Below are positions 21,409 to 30,510 of a stretch of 64,000 nt of DNA, in pieces. The first letter of the stretch is position 1. Each line of letters begins with the position of its first letter. The position numbers and the translations under genes were made by a program. Origin of the DNA: Bathynomus jamesi (lineage: Eukaryota > Arthropoda > Malacostraca > Isopoda > Cirolanidae); NCBI GenBank assembly GCA_023014485.1, contig JAJOZX010001737.1, positions 722,449 to 786,448 on the forward strand. Direction: 5' to 3'. The notes below the pieces were generated by a model. That model searched no databases. It worked only from the letters and a program-made list of their open reading frames with translations, and was not told the DNA's origin.

Positions 21409-21690
21409 TTACTGTAATATGTTAATATTATGCTTCTGTATGTGTCTCATGGTCCTATTGTGCCTATGTCTTTGTGTATGGTGACATGTGTAAGTTGTAG
21501 TGGGGCCTGGATTAGTCTTAATGTCGCCGGAGAGTAAGAGTAGTCCGGGGAGCACGCAATTGCTCCCCGTAAATGAAAAAAATAGCACGCTAGTATAGGT
21601 CCGGCCCGGGAGCCGATCGGCACTCTGACCGTGCCACGCAACAGGCCGTCGACTGCCAGTCTGGCCAACCGTAGACAGCCGTATTTGCAA
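21409..21690 (-). CDS. LINE-A N-terminal ORF with 2A-like motif
   Basis: A 94-residue frame with a hydrophobic stretch CVLPGLLLLSGD (45-56) directly followed by IKTNPGP (57-63), the NPGP codons lying at about 21502-21513. A hydrophobic run, Gly-Asp, then NPGP is the layout of 2A-like co-translational cleavage peptides, which have been described at N-termini of some non-LTR retrotransposons. The usual Glu two residues before NPGP is Lys58 here, so activity is uncertain. The tail (CHHTQRHRHNRTMRHIQKHN) leads toward the endonuclease after a stop. Its first codons are cut by insertion of copy 2 at 21683. Confidence 0.7.
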   Translation of the reverse strand: MQIRLSTVGQTGSRRPVAWHGQSADRLPGRTYTSVLFFSFTGSNCVLPGLLLLSGDIKTNPGPTTTYTCHHTQRHRHNRTMRHIQKHNINILQ

Positions 21691-22095
21691 ACAAATACAT
21701 ACCCAAGGGCAACATTAGGAAATACAACCCAAATTACACTGAGAAATAGCCCACCTCATAAGGCATCGTAACAACCTAAGACTATAAACAGCATTACCCA
21801 CTCTAACAGCGGCATTCACACCTCATACGCGGCTATCTGTCGCAGCTAAAATAATATCTGAACATATACAGAACAAGCTAACATTCTAATTAATCATTAC
21901 ACAAAGATAAATCACTTAAACAGAGACAACAACCAGAAACACGCAGACAGACAAACAGCCAGACACAAGAAAACCTACAGACTCGACACGACCATTACAC
22001 CCTTCAATACAGACCAGACCACCAAGATCATCAAAAACATTAAGAATTCGAAGGCTAATGGACCAGACAACATACCTAACATACACCTTAAACAC

Positions 22096-23034
22096 TTGGG
22101 CCTACAGGGAACACTAGCTCTCACAAACATCAGCACATATTCATACCAACACTGTATTATTCCTGACATATGGAAACAAGGTAAAATTATTACACTACTC
22201 AAACCAAACAAAAAACCAACAGAACCAGCTTCCTATAGACTTATTACTTTACTATGCACACCTTCCAAAGTAACAGAAAGACTAATCTTACAAATCACCA
22301 ACCCACACATACCACTATCGCCTACTCAACATGGATTCAGACCTCACCTCTCAACCACGACATTACTTACTAACCTCACGCAGCACATCATGGATGGCAT
22401 CAACTCCAGACGACCAGCTCAACGTACACTATTAGCAACAATAGACATTAGTAAAACATTTGATGCTATCTCATGCTTCCCTCTCATAAACAAAATACTC
22501 AACACAAACATGCACAATAGCACCAAAAGGTGGCTGAGAAACTATCTTTCAGGAAGATACTCATATGTCACATTTAATGGCAAGTCATCCAAAAACAAGC
22601 TTTTTCCAAACAAGCTTACCTTATCATCATATGCAGATGACATCACTCTAACATCCACCCGCAACAACATCGACACCGCTACAAATAACCTACAAACATA
22701 CATAAACAGTATACAAGACTGGCTCACACACAATAGACTCAAAGTAGCGCCCACAAAATCAACCCCCTTGCTAACAAGCAACACAAAAGAACACCAGATA
22801 ACTCCACAGATTACACTAAACAACACCAACATTCCACACACTCACAGGTCCAAAATACTTGGGGTCACATACAACACATCATTATCTTTTGCAAACTACA
22901 TTCAGGACATTAAAAACAGATGTACGTCAAGACTTAACACGCTTAGGGTACTAACAGGCACAAACTTTGGACACCGGCAGGAAACAACATCTCATATACA
23001 AACAATATATTCGCTCAGTTATGGACTATGCTAG
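22096..23034 (+). pseudogene. LINE-A copy 2, reverse transcriptase with in-frame motif deletion
   Basis: A 312-residue open frame: PDIWKQGKIITLLKPNKKP (23-41), TLLCTPSKV (51-59), TQHGFRPHLSTTTLLTNL (77-94), IDISKTFDA (116-124, catalytic Asp117) and SSYADDITL (177-185). Between KNKLFPN (166-172) and KLTLSSYADD the PQGSVLSP motif and about 27 residues present in copy 1 are missing without a change of frame. Its upstream, out-of-frame context still encodes NSKANGPDNIPNIHLKH-type sequence. It cannot make an active reverse transcriptase, since the deleted motif is part of the polymerase core. Confidence 0.88.
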
Positions 23035-23037
23035 CCC

Positions 23038-23739
23038 ATGCTGGGCACCCATTATCTCACACACACAATAAACACCTTACAGACAATACAAAACAACCCA
23101 CTTCGTATCATTACAGGATGTACTCAAACAACACTAATAGAACACCTGCACACAGAAACAAAAATACTGAAAGTTAGGGATTTAGACATGAGGGGAACAC
23201 AGTTCATGGCAGCAACGACAACTAACCCACGACACCCTTGCCACTACACGTACAATCATGCACCAACACCTCGCACCATTAAGGTAACACCAGAGACACA
23301 TTATAACCAAATACTCCATTCCATACCACGCCCCACAGACATCACACAGTACAGAAAACATATACACACACACCTAACCCACAAAGCACTGACACGACTC
23401 GGTCCGAATGCGGTCCTAGGTGCGAAGCCGCCACCTATTGACAGGTCAGAGACCAGCCTGAGCACATCGGATCGAGTTAACTTAGCACGATTCCGATGTG
23501 GACATCACCCCAACTTACAGACATATAAATACAGACTAGACAACTCCACAGACGACACCTGCCACTTGTGCCAGGACACACCACAAATAATTGAACACAT
23601 GACAGACTGTGCCGCTCTAGCACAACATAGAACACAACACAACATCATTAGTGCGCTGAACCTCTTTTCCACTCCGGAGAGGGCGATCGGTTACCTGCGT
23701 GCCGCCGGCTTGCTCGATCAGAGTGGGCTGATCGGCTAA
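23038..23739 (+). pseudogene. LINE-A copy 2, C-terminal domain
   Basis: 233 residues, shifted one frame from the preceding piece. Matches copy 1 (10320-11003) almost residue for residue: THTINTLQTIQNN, IITGCTQTTLIEHLHTETK, RFRCGHHPNLQTYK. The Cys/His motif reads CHLCQDTPQIIEHMTDC, one residue shorter than in copy 1, so the last spacing is H-x3-C instead of H-x4-C. The stop at 23737-23739 is followed by the (AAC)n tail. Confidence 0.88.
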
Positions 23740-23936
23740 CCAACAACAACAACAACAACCGTAGACAGCCCGCTGCACGGAGATTTGAGGAAGTTTGGCC
23801 ACCAGCGCGTTGATGTTTCGGTTTGACGTCGCCTCTTCGCGTTGACGTGTCCCGCGTTGAACGATACAGCCACTGTTAGAAGCTTCCCCGTCAGCTGCTA
23901 ACTGTCGACATACGTTGAGTTTTTAGCTCCTTCCTA

Positions 23937-24167
23937 TCAGTTTCTTATTAGCTTTGGTAAAAATGTGCTGTTTAATACTGTCATTTCTTTTTGTACCTTA
24001 TTTTCTTTATTAATTTGTCCAACAATTTGGGATTGGAAGTATATCATTTTTGCTAGTTCCTGCGAAATGCTGTTATTACTCTTTATCACGTTGCTGTTCT
24101 TTTTGTTTATAATCTTCATCGGTCCTTCTGGTTTTCTTTCTTGCAGTTTGTTTGGTAGCTTTTCCAA
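23937..24167 (-). CDS. Unrecognised 76-residue ORF
   Basis: A Lys/Asn/Ser-rich frame (MEKLPNKLQERKPEGP, SNNSISQELAKMIYFQSQIV, INKENKVQKEM), predicted mostly helical and basic. It lies just beyond the presumed 5' end of LINE-A copy 1. No domain recognised, no neighbour that suggests a role. It may be a random frame or part of a decayed element. Confidence 0.2.
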   Translation of the reverse strand: MEKLPNKLQERKPEGPMKIINKKNSNVIKSNNSISQELAKMIYFQSQIVGQINKENKVQKEMTVLNSTFLPKLIRN

Positions 24168-24966
24168 GTGATGGCTTCCTTTTTCTTGTGATGTTCAATC
24201 CCTAAGATTCTTCGTCTGGATTAAGTTTTCAGAACATTTCCAAATTTTTTTTTGACATAATAGTCAAGCAATAAAATGTAATGAAAATTATTTTAAGACA
24301 CTTTTAAACGAGTTAGAGTTTAACATTTACAGTTAGCTCACAAATCACTTACATTTTAAATGAATCTTCACAGATTTTACTTAAATCTCACGAAATAGTT
24401 AAATTTCAAATACAACTTGTCATATTTCTTTCACTATCATGACTTCCGATGCGTAGCTAAAAATTTCGATGGTTACATTCTTTTCTAAATTTATTGACCA
24501 ACTTGATTTTCTTCATTCCACGAAAGTGTATGAAACTCTGTAGAAGCGTGTTGGGACTTGGTTCATTCGTAGACTTTAATGATAGGGAAGGCCACCCAGT
24601 CCACGCTTCTAGAAAATTTTATATTTTTCTAATAGCCAGAAAAGCAGATCAACATATTCACGAAAGAAAGCAACCATCAAAATTTTGAGTTTCACATCTC
24701 AAGGCCAATGTGCCAAAATCTTGAAATTTAAGTGCTTCGTGTTTTAACATATAATTGTTTTGGGGGGGATAAATTGGAATAATTTTGGGGGGAGATCTAA
24801 TATGAAAAAGAAGTTGCTAAAACACTCCAGGGATCCCATAGGGTGTTGTCACTAAGTTTCATGAAAATCAGCCCATCCGTTTGGACCTGAATAGGAGACA
24901 GACAGACAGACAGACAGAGACGGACATGCGGTGAATTATGGTATGATAATTATACACAATATAAAT
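24168..24966. other. Intergenic DNA with a dispersed-repeat tail
   Basis: Mostly featureless. At about 24855-24920 the words GTTTCATGAAAATCAGCCCA and TCCGTTTGGACC precede (GACA)n. This is the kind of 3' end seen on dispersed arthropod repeats. Name not known. Confidence 0.5.
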
Positions 24967-24967
24967 A

Positions 24968-26285
24968 CAGGGTGTGCCAAAATGATGTACAACTTTTTAT
25001 TTGGCTATAACATTTTTATTTTTGGGTCGATTGTTTTTATTGGCTTAAATAAAAGAGAAAAGGTCAAGTTTTGTTTCCATCCGAAAAAAACAGCTCATTC
25101 TCATGAAGAAGAGGGCGGAAATTGTCAATAGTTCGTGACGTTCTCGATCCAGCACCCCGGCTGTGGATGACAGGCGACACGGACATTGAAGTTATGTCGA
25201 GAGTCTCTGCTAGCATGCGTCTTATCTCCCTTCTAATGCTGATTCTCAACCCTTCCAGTGTCTGAGAATTGTTTTCAGAGACTTACGTTTTTAGATAACT
25301 CCAGAGAAAGAAGTAACAAATCAGTGGAGTTTGGTGCCCTTGGATTGTCAGTACGTCGCGAGATCATTCGAGCTTGTGGGAAGTGTTGTCTCAGGAATTC
25401 CAAAGAAACGTTTAATGTGTGAAGGGGCGCACCATCTTGCTGAAAGAGGACTATTCATAGTCCCACCTCGCTTCCTCCTCATTGCCGGAAGAAATTTCCT
25501 TCTCAACATGTGTACGTAGCTTTCTTTGTTGGCAGTGACATTTTGTCCTGCTACATTTTCAAAGAATGGTTCAGTGATGGCACACTGAACTGCTGCTTTC
25601 TCAACGAAAAATGGTGGTGCTACATGTTCATGTGGTTGCTGGACTGCCCAAAATAGCATGTTCTGCTTGTTGACATGACCACTAAAATGAAACTGAGCCT
25701 CGTCACTGAAGAAAACATTGTCCAGAAACGGTGATGATTAATTTTTAATCCGCTGTGCATTGCTGACACAAAATTCACGCTTTTCTCTCTTATTTCTGTC
25801 ACCTTTTGGCTTCGTAACATTTGTATCTTGTGCGGATACATTTGCAGATCTTGGTGTATGATTTTTCTCACAGTAGTATGTGATGTTTTCACCAACTGAC
25901 AAAGCCTGGCTGTTGACTTCCTCGGTGAAGCTTGCAATTCTTGTCATATAGCCTGGATCGTATTAGGTGTTCTTGCAGTAGATTTCCTTCCACTGTGGCC
26001 TCATATCTGGTCATTAACACGCCCCGTATATCTGAACTTTTCTACAGTACGTTTGATGGTTTTGTAATTGGGAATTCTTGTGTCTGGAAAGTCCCTGTGA
26101 AATTGTCTCTATGTTGCAACGTATGACCTCGTGGCAAAATATGCCTCGAGGATCATTTGTCCGTTGTACTACAGAAAACTTGGCCTACATGGTCAGAATT
26201 CTGGTCAACAAGACTTTTTGATATCTGAAAATAGAGAGAAAATATTGAATAGTTTAAAAGTTGTACATCTATTTGACACACCCTG
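24968..26285 (-). mobile_element. Full-length mariner-type element (1,318 bp)
   Basis: Ends CAGGGTGTGCCAAAATGATG and CATCTATTTGACACACCCTG are inverted repeats about 30 bp long with four mismatches, flanked by TA at 24966-24967 and 26286-26287. Length and TA duplication fit mariner. The single gene inside is broken. Confidence 0.93.
25110..26156 (-). pseudogene. Mariner transposase (DUF4817 type), frameshifted
   Basis: Read leftward. N-terminal MILEAYFATRSYVAT and RQFHRDFPDTRIPNYKTI, KRTVEKFRYTGRV form the first helix-turn-helix. ASPRKSTARLCQLVKTSHTT and VRKIIHQDLQMYPHKIQ form the second. The catalytic domain follows: FSDEAQFHFSGHVNKQNMLFW-like sequence split across frames, HEHVAPPFFVEK, ENVAGQNVTANKESYVHMLR, FLPAMRRKRGGTM, and a degraded QQDGAPHH-type region (LSARWCAPSHIKR). 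At least four frame breaks (near 25740, 25650, 25350 and 26100). The C-terminal part is barely recognisable near 25110-25250. Confidence 0.85.
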
Positions 26286-26459
26286 TACATGACATTTAAA
26301 TTGAGTAATTTGGATTTATTACTGAAATAATAATAATTCATTTGTATTATTGATTAATACTGACTTGCATGAACTGAAATTAGGTAATTATTTTTACTTT
26401 AAAGAAAACAATGTTTTAGGAGAAATGAAAAAATAGGATATGGGGGAGAAGGATGGAGA

Positions 26460-26659
26460 GGAAGAAAAGCAAATACCCATCCAACATTTTCCTTTTTAAT
26501 TGAATACAAAACTTTGTATAAAAAGCGTTCGATTTTAAATTTGTTTTCAGATTATTCCAAATATGAACTGTTTCGTGTAAGAAGTATCTTCTTCATGTTT
26601 CAAGTGGGAAGTTAGGTTTGTGGAAGTAAAACTTATCATGGTTTAGGTTCACTGAAATT

Positions 26660-26736
<77 letters not shown>

Positions 26737-27110
26737 TCCATAATTAACTCAGGAGCTTCCTTAAAAAATATTTTATGAACATGTGAGCAGATATTCAACT
26801 TGTATTGGTCATTAAACTTAAGAATTTGATTTGAAATATCAGGCTTGTGTTCTCGGCGGGTTCTGGCACCTATGAATCTGATATTTTTTTTTGAGCCAGT
26901 ACGTTTGATCGATAAATAATTCATGGCTCGCATTTTCCGAACCTGCAATGTCGTAGAGGATGTGGGGTTGCGCAAGGGTGTAATATAGATTGAGCAGTAT
27001 ATATTTTTGAATGTGGTGTTTTAATTTACTATAATAATAATAATACTTCCCATAGTTTTTGCTAATTTTCTTAATTTTTAAAAGTGTGTAATGCACTTTT
27101 TAGGATTAAG
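26460..27110 (-). pseudogene. LINE reverse transcriptase C-terminal fragment
   Basis: Two frames carry LLNLYYTLAQPHILYDIAG and NASHELFIDQTYWLKK (26839-27096), then ISNQILKFNDQYKLNICSHV and FKEAPELIMEI (26735-26850). After an (AT)n tract, LHETVHIWNNLKTNLKSNAF follows near 26520-26590. The order (YYxLxxPHxxY, LKFxDxxKLNI, WNxLxxxLK) is the C-terminus of non-LTR reverse transcriptases. The microsatellite has expanded inside the former coding region. It is not close to LINE-A or CR1 in this window. Confidence 0.75.
26662..26731. repeat. (AT)35 microsatellite
   Basis: About 70 bp of uninterrupted AT alternation inside the LINE fragment at 26460-27110. Confidence 0.97.
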
Positions 27111-27688
27111 TATCCATTTATAAGGACTAGAATACGATTTCAGACAAAATTTAGACTAATTTGCCCCAGTCACGTTTGCAGTGGTATACCATGTTCTACA
27201 ATAGTAGAGCACTATTATTAAAGTATCAGAAATGTGCTGTACATTGTGAACATTAATTTTCGTACAAAGCCTTCAAATGGAAGTACGTAAATGGCCCTTT
27301 TTGTAGCTTTAACGTTCCAAGTAAGAAAGGGTTCCTAACATTGACCATACGGGGTTCCCGTTTTGGTATAGCCTTTTGGTATATAGGATCGAAGAGAGAG
27401 AGCCAGTAAGTTCCCGGTTAGTGTCTTAATACTGAGAACAACCCTTCCTTAACCTATTTTGAAATGTAATATGGACGAAAGGGTTTAAAACTTCACGTCT
27501 TACGGAACCTTACTGCTGATAATACACACTGTATATGAGAGATGCTATAGGATTTAGAACACTCGACTTCGAAGGGTGCAATCGTTTTTAAGTCTGTTTC
27601 TTAAATGACGAATGGTTAGTACAATACTTCTCTATAAATACCAAAAAACAGGTTTTTATTTTAAAGCATACGATACTGATCTTCACTT
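27111..27688. other. Unremarkable DNA, no gene seen
   Basis: AT-rich, no credible reading frame, no repeat recognised. Confidence 0.5.
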
Positions 27689-28391
27689 ATCGTTATAGGG
27701 ATCTTTTCCATTTGGGGGCTAGCAGCGAATTTTAATGAAAATCGGTGTACTAATGTAGTTTTGGTCACTGATTTCAAAAATAACTTTCTTTTTTTGGAGA
27801 AATGAAAAACAAACATGTTAGAGCACTTTCAATAATTAATATGTTTTTAACGAAAATATCATGACAACCTAACCAATCGTCAAGGGCGTACAGTTGACCT
27901 AACCTGGCATTCAATTGACCTAACCTGGCATTCAATTGACCTAACCTGGCATTCAATTGACCTAACCTGGCATTCAATTGACCTAGCTGGGCATTAATTC
28001 TTGATTTTTTCTGCTACTTTTACAGATCTGCCGGGATCCTTCAAAAAACGTATTCTTTGAAAAGTTGCACTTTTTATCGTTTGACTGACGCTTTTGGCAA
28101 CGAAAGAACTGGGTATTTTTATCAAAGGAACACACTTTCCTACACTTGAGCACTTTTTCATAAACAGTAGCAGTTTGTGACTCTGGCTAAATTTAACACA
28201 ATCCTCTGTAACTAGTTTAAGCTAGTTAAAACACATATTAATTATTTAAAGTGCTCTAACATGTTTGTTTTTCATTTCTCCCAAAAAAGAGTTATTTTTT
28301 AAATCACTGACCAAAACTACATTAGTATACTGATTTTCATTAAAATTCACTGCTAGCCCCCAAACGGAAAAGACCCCGTTATAGATATACG
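27689..28391. mobile_element. Fold-back element FB-4 with 150-bp inverted arms
   Basis: The left arm (about 27690-27842) and right arm (about 28240-28390) match inversely over about 150 bp at roughly 90 percent: GGGGGCTAGCAG, TTTTAATGAAAATC, TAATGTAGTTTTGGTCA, GAAATGAAAAACAAACATGT. The interior holds a 21-bp tandem array and a segment shared with the palindrome at 39764-40016 (CGAAAATATCA, GTCAAGGGC, TACAGTTGAC). No coding. Confidence 0.85.
27893..27996. repeat. 21-bp tandem repeat, about 5 copies
   Basis: Unit TTGACCTAACCTGGCATTCA plus A, nearly identical from copy to copy. Because 21 is a multiple of 3, an apparent Ala-Arg-Leu-Gly-Gln-Leu-Asn peptide repeat appears on the minus strand. It lies inside fold-back element FB-4. 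Confidence 0.95.
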
Positions 28392-28534
28392 ACGAAAATA
28401 ACAATTTTGGGAGTATGCTGACAGCGAGTACGGTTGGTTGGTTGTTGATTGATTGGTTGGGTTGTTTTACGTCCTTCGTCAAAATGAGGACACTGAGTCG
28501 GGGTGGGTATGATTACCAGAATCTTCATTGTGAA

Positions 28535-28745
28535 CTCGCTTGGGTGACTGATCGATAAACCGCCGAACTTTTAATCCGAAGGTCCTGGGTTTGAGTCTCG
28601 TCTCGGGATCCAGATTTCTGTGATTCAAAGTGTCTCTCTGGTTCTTCCTTGGTTGGGTAGTGGCTTGGACCTCGCGTAAAGTGGATGGGTACCCTCCGTC
28701 ATATCCCCTTTGCCGTTACGAAGTTAAATAACTTAAAACATTATT
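28535..28745 (+). mobile_element. tRNA-Lys-headed SINE
   Basis: The head has CTTGGGTGACTGATCG, an anticodon-arm-like CCGAACTTTTAATCCGAAGG (central TTT, as in lysine tRNA) and the B box CTGGGTTTGAGTCTCG. The 3' part GTAAAGTGG, ACCCTCCGTCA, CCTTTGCCGTTACGAAG resembles the tail of the 5S-headed SINE at 42915-43145 (GTAAAGCTG, TCCCTCCGTCA, CCTTTGCAGTTACGAAAG). So two heads appear to share one tail. Confidence 0.78.
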
Positions 28746-28789
28746 ATTCTGAGATTAAATCTGTACATTTTGCGTTACAGAGTTAGCTC

Positions 28790-28932
28790 CCGTAGCTGAG
28801 GGGGGGGGGGACACCGATTCTCTACGAACGAAGTGAAGGGATTGAGATTAGGAGTTCGACTCCAGATGTTGTTGGTAATAATGATGGGTTGCATTCGTCT
28901 GGCCTGATCGCTGTGCCAGTTTCTAGCCCTCC
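28790..28932 (+). mobile_element. SINE family C, copy 2
   Basis: CCCGTAGCTGAGG, a (G)10 expansion, GAACGAAGTGAAGGGATTGA, AGTTCGACTCCAGATG, then TGCCAGTTTCTAGCCCTCC. The same order as at 5364-5535, with a G-run replacing part of the A box. Confidence 0.75.
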
Positions 28933-28997
28933 TCACTCATTATTGACTTCACTTCGAGTACGCGTATGCGTCCTCGAACAACCCCAACACACGTCTG

Positions 28998-29001
<4 letters not shown>

Positions 29002-29035
<34 letters not shown>
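29002..29035. repeat. (CA)n microsatellite
   Basis: About 34 bp of CA alternation immediately left of the perfect palindrome at 29041. Confidence 0.95.
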
Positions 29036-29040
<5 letters not shown>

Positions 29041-29041
<1 letters not shown>

Positions 29042-29382
29042 GATACACACAGACTGTGCATGGAACAAGGAACTCTTCTGGGATAATTAAATCCACTATA
29101 GTCCAAATAAGTAATGGTAAATGACAAATACCATAGTTTTTCTTTTTTCATGATGCAAGCCCGACGTGGGCAACGGGTCTCTCGCAAAGAGGTCCCATAA
29201 ATATAGCTTCCCTCACCAGCTATCTGCAAAGCAGACAGGATCCAGCTTTGGGACATGGATCTAGGGTTTAAAGCAGCCTAGAAAAACTATGGTATTTGTC
29301 ATTTACCATTACTTATTTGGACTATAGTGGATTTAATTATCCCAGAAGAGTTCCTTGTTCCATGCACAGTCTGTGTGTATCA
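29041..29382. repeat. Palindrome FB-3 with perfect 101-bp arms
   Basis: 29041-29141 (TGATACACACAGACTGTGCA... to CATAGTTTTT) is the exact reverse complement of 29282-29382, with a 140-bp spacer containing GACGTGGGCAACGGGTCTCT. A single diverged arm occurs at 2041-2140. No protein coding. Perfect identity over 101 bp suggests recent origin or ongoing conversion between arms. Confidence 0.95.
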
Positions 29383-29409
29383 TAAAAAACTCAGGGAACC
29401 ATATATATA

Positions 29410-29478
29410 GTGATTCATAAGTTCTGTCCCATAGGTATTTATTGTAGTTATTTTGGGGACAGGACTTACGAATCACTC
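29410..29478. mobile_element. Ultra-short MITE (TIR pair only)
   Basis: AGTGATTCATAAGTTCTGTC and GACAGGACTTACGAATCACT are inverted ends (one mismatch apart from a short indel) with only about 25 bp between them, next to a TATATATA stretch. Confidence 0.75.
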
Positions 29479-29848
29479 TCGAGGTTTTTGTGACGATACC
29501 AATTAGTTGATATACGATCAGCTCAAATATATTATTATGTTAGTTTATACAACGGTGCTATCTAGTGTACGATTTGTGTGTGCATAACGTAATTGTAGAG
29601 CTAGCTTACATATTCTCCTCTTTTCTGTAGAATTTCCTTGGCTACTTTCCAGGGTCAAGGTATTTTCTTCAACCTTTTTTCGTACCCACCTCTGTCGGGG
29701 AGGGAGCGGAGGGTGGGGAGAGTACCTTATGCTTTTCTCTCCAGTTTTCTACTACTGCAAGAATAATTAAAAAATGCACTAGTTTAATAACAGGAACCTC
29801 CCAGAGTGGACCGAAAGGTCTTTGAGGCTTCCTCTTGTCCTTGTAACA

Positions 29849-29896
<48 letters not shown>
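29849..29896. repeat. Compound (CT)n(AT)n microsatellite
   Basis: CT alternation for about 13 bp runs into about 36 bp of AT alternation. Confidence 0.95.
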
Positions 29897-29899
<3 letters not shown>

Positions 29900-30279
29900 C
29901 GTGCCCTGGAGTCCGTTCTCCCACCTCCACCTCCTTGTGGGAGTCATCAAAATTTAAATGTGTCACCCCTTAACCACGCAATCCGTTTTCTCCCCCCCCC
30001 CCAGTGATCAAGGTCCAAAATATTAAATATTAAATACATCACATCATTGATGTTCAAGAATTGCAAAAGTATTAGTCTCTCTCTCTCTCTCTCCCCTACT
30101 GATGGGGGGTGTCCTGGAACAGAGAAAGAAGGAGGGGGCGGGGCAGGGCACGGAGGGGGAGAAGTAAACCAAGAGGATTCGTGATTGTGCATATAATTAT
30201 TTTTGAATGTTGATAACATATTGCTGATTTAAATAACGATAAATGTCTTTAATTTCCCATTCTGCGAATTTATTTTATC

Positions 30280-30334
30280 AATTTTTGTAAATAGGTTGAA
30301 TTGCCTTCTTACCTTATTTATCATAGCTTTTATA

Positions 30335-30372
<38 letters not shown>

Positions 30373-30445
30373 GACTATAATCTGCCAATAAACCTTTTCA
30401 TTTCATTTCATTTTTTCATTTATTTTCATTCATTTCATTTCATAT
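30280..30445 (+). mobile_element. LINE 3' end with (CATTT)n tail
   Basis: GACTATAATCTGCCAATAAA then CCTTTTCATTTCATTTCATT and further (CATTT)n. The same terminus (TCTCTGCCAATAAACTTTTT) closes the LINE fragment at 61800-62510. An (AT)n tract (30339-30369) interrupts it. No coding portion remains. Confidence 0.65.
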
Positions 30446-30510
30446 GCATATGTATTTCGTCTACTCATTGAAAACATTTAGTGAACCAAAATGAACTGTA
30501 TAGAATAATA

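Larger units (their letters stand above)
21683..23755 (+). mobile_element. LINE-A copy 2, 5'-truncated, inserted head-to-head into copy 1
   Basis: Begins abruptly at a point equivalent to about 20587 of copy 1 and ends with GGCTAACCAACAACAACAAC, an (AAC)n tail. AACCGTAGACAGCC occurs on both sides (about 21669-21682 and 23756-23769), a target duplication of about 14 bp within the 5' region of copy 1. Relative to copy 1 it lacks a stretch near its start and 81 bp of the reverse transcriptase, and it has no hAT insertion. Confidence 0.9.
10293..23930 (-). mobile_element. LINE-A copy 1, host of all nested insertions
   Basis: A non-LTR retrotransposon read right to left. 5' region about 23930-23757 and 21682-21502; N-terminal ORF with a 2A-like motif; endonuclease 21381-20727; reverse transcriptase 20716-19169 continuing at 11167; Cys/His motif and stop near 10320; and a 3' tail of (GTT)n, i.e. 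(AAC)n on its own strand. It is interrupted by a hAT (11176-19160) and by LINE-A copy 2 (21683-23755). Without these it would be roughly 3.5-3.6 kb. The clade was not resolved: the C-terminal C-x2-C-x8-H-x4-C motif points to the Jockey/I/R1 part of the tree. The exact 5' end is an estimate. Confidence 0.85.

Noticed and set aside
27893..27996. CRISPR-like or peptide-repeat gene
   Set aside because: Units are directly adjacent with no variable spacers, the genome is eukaryotic, and the peptide repeat is a by-product of a 21-bp period.
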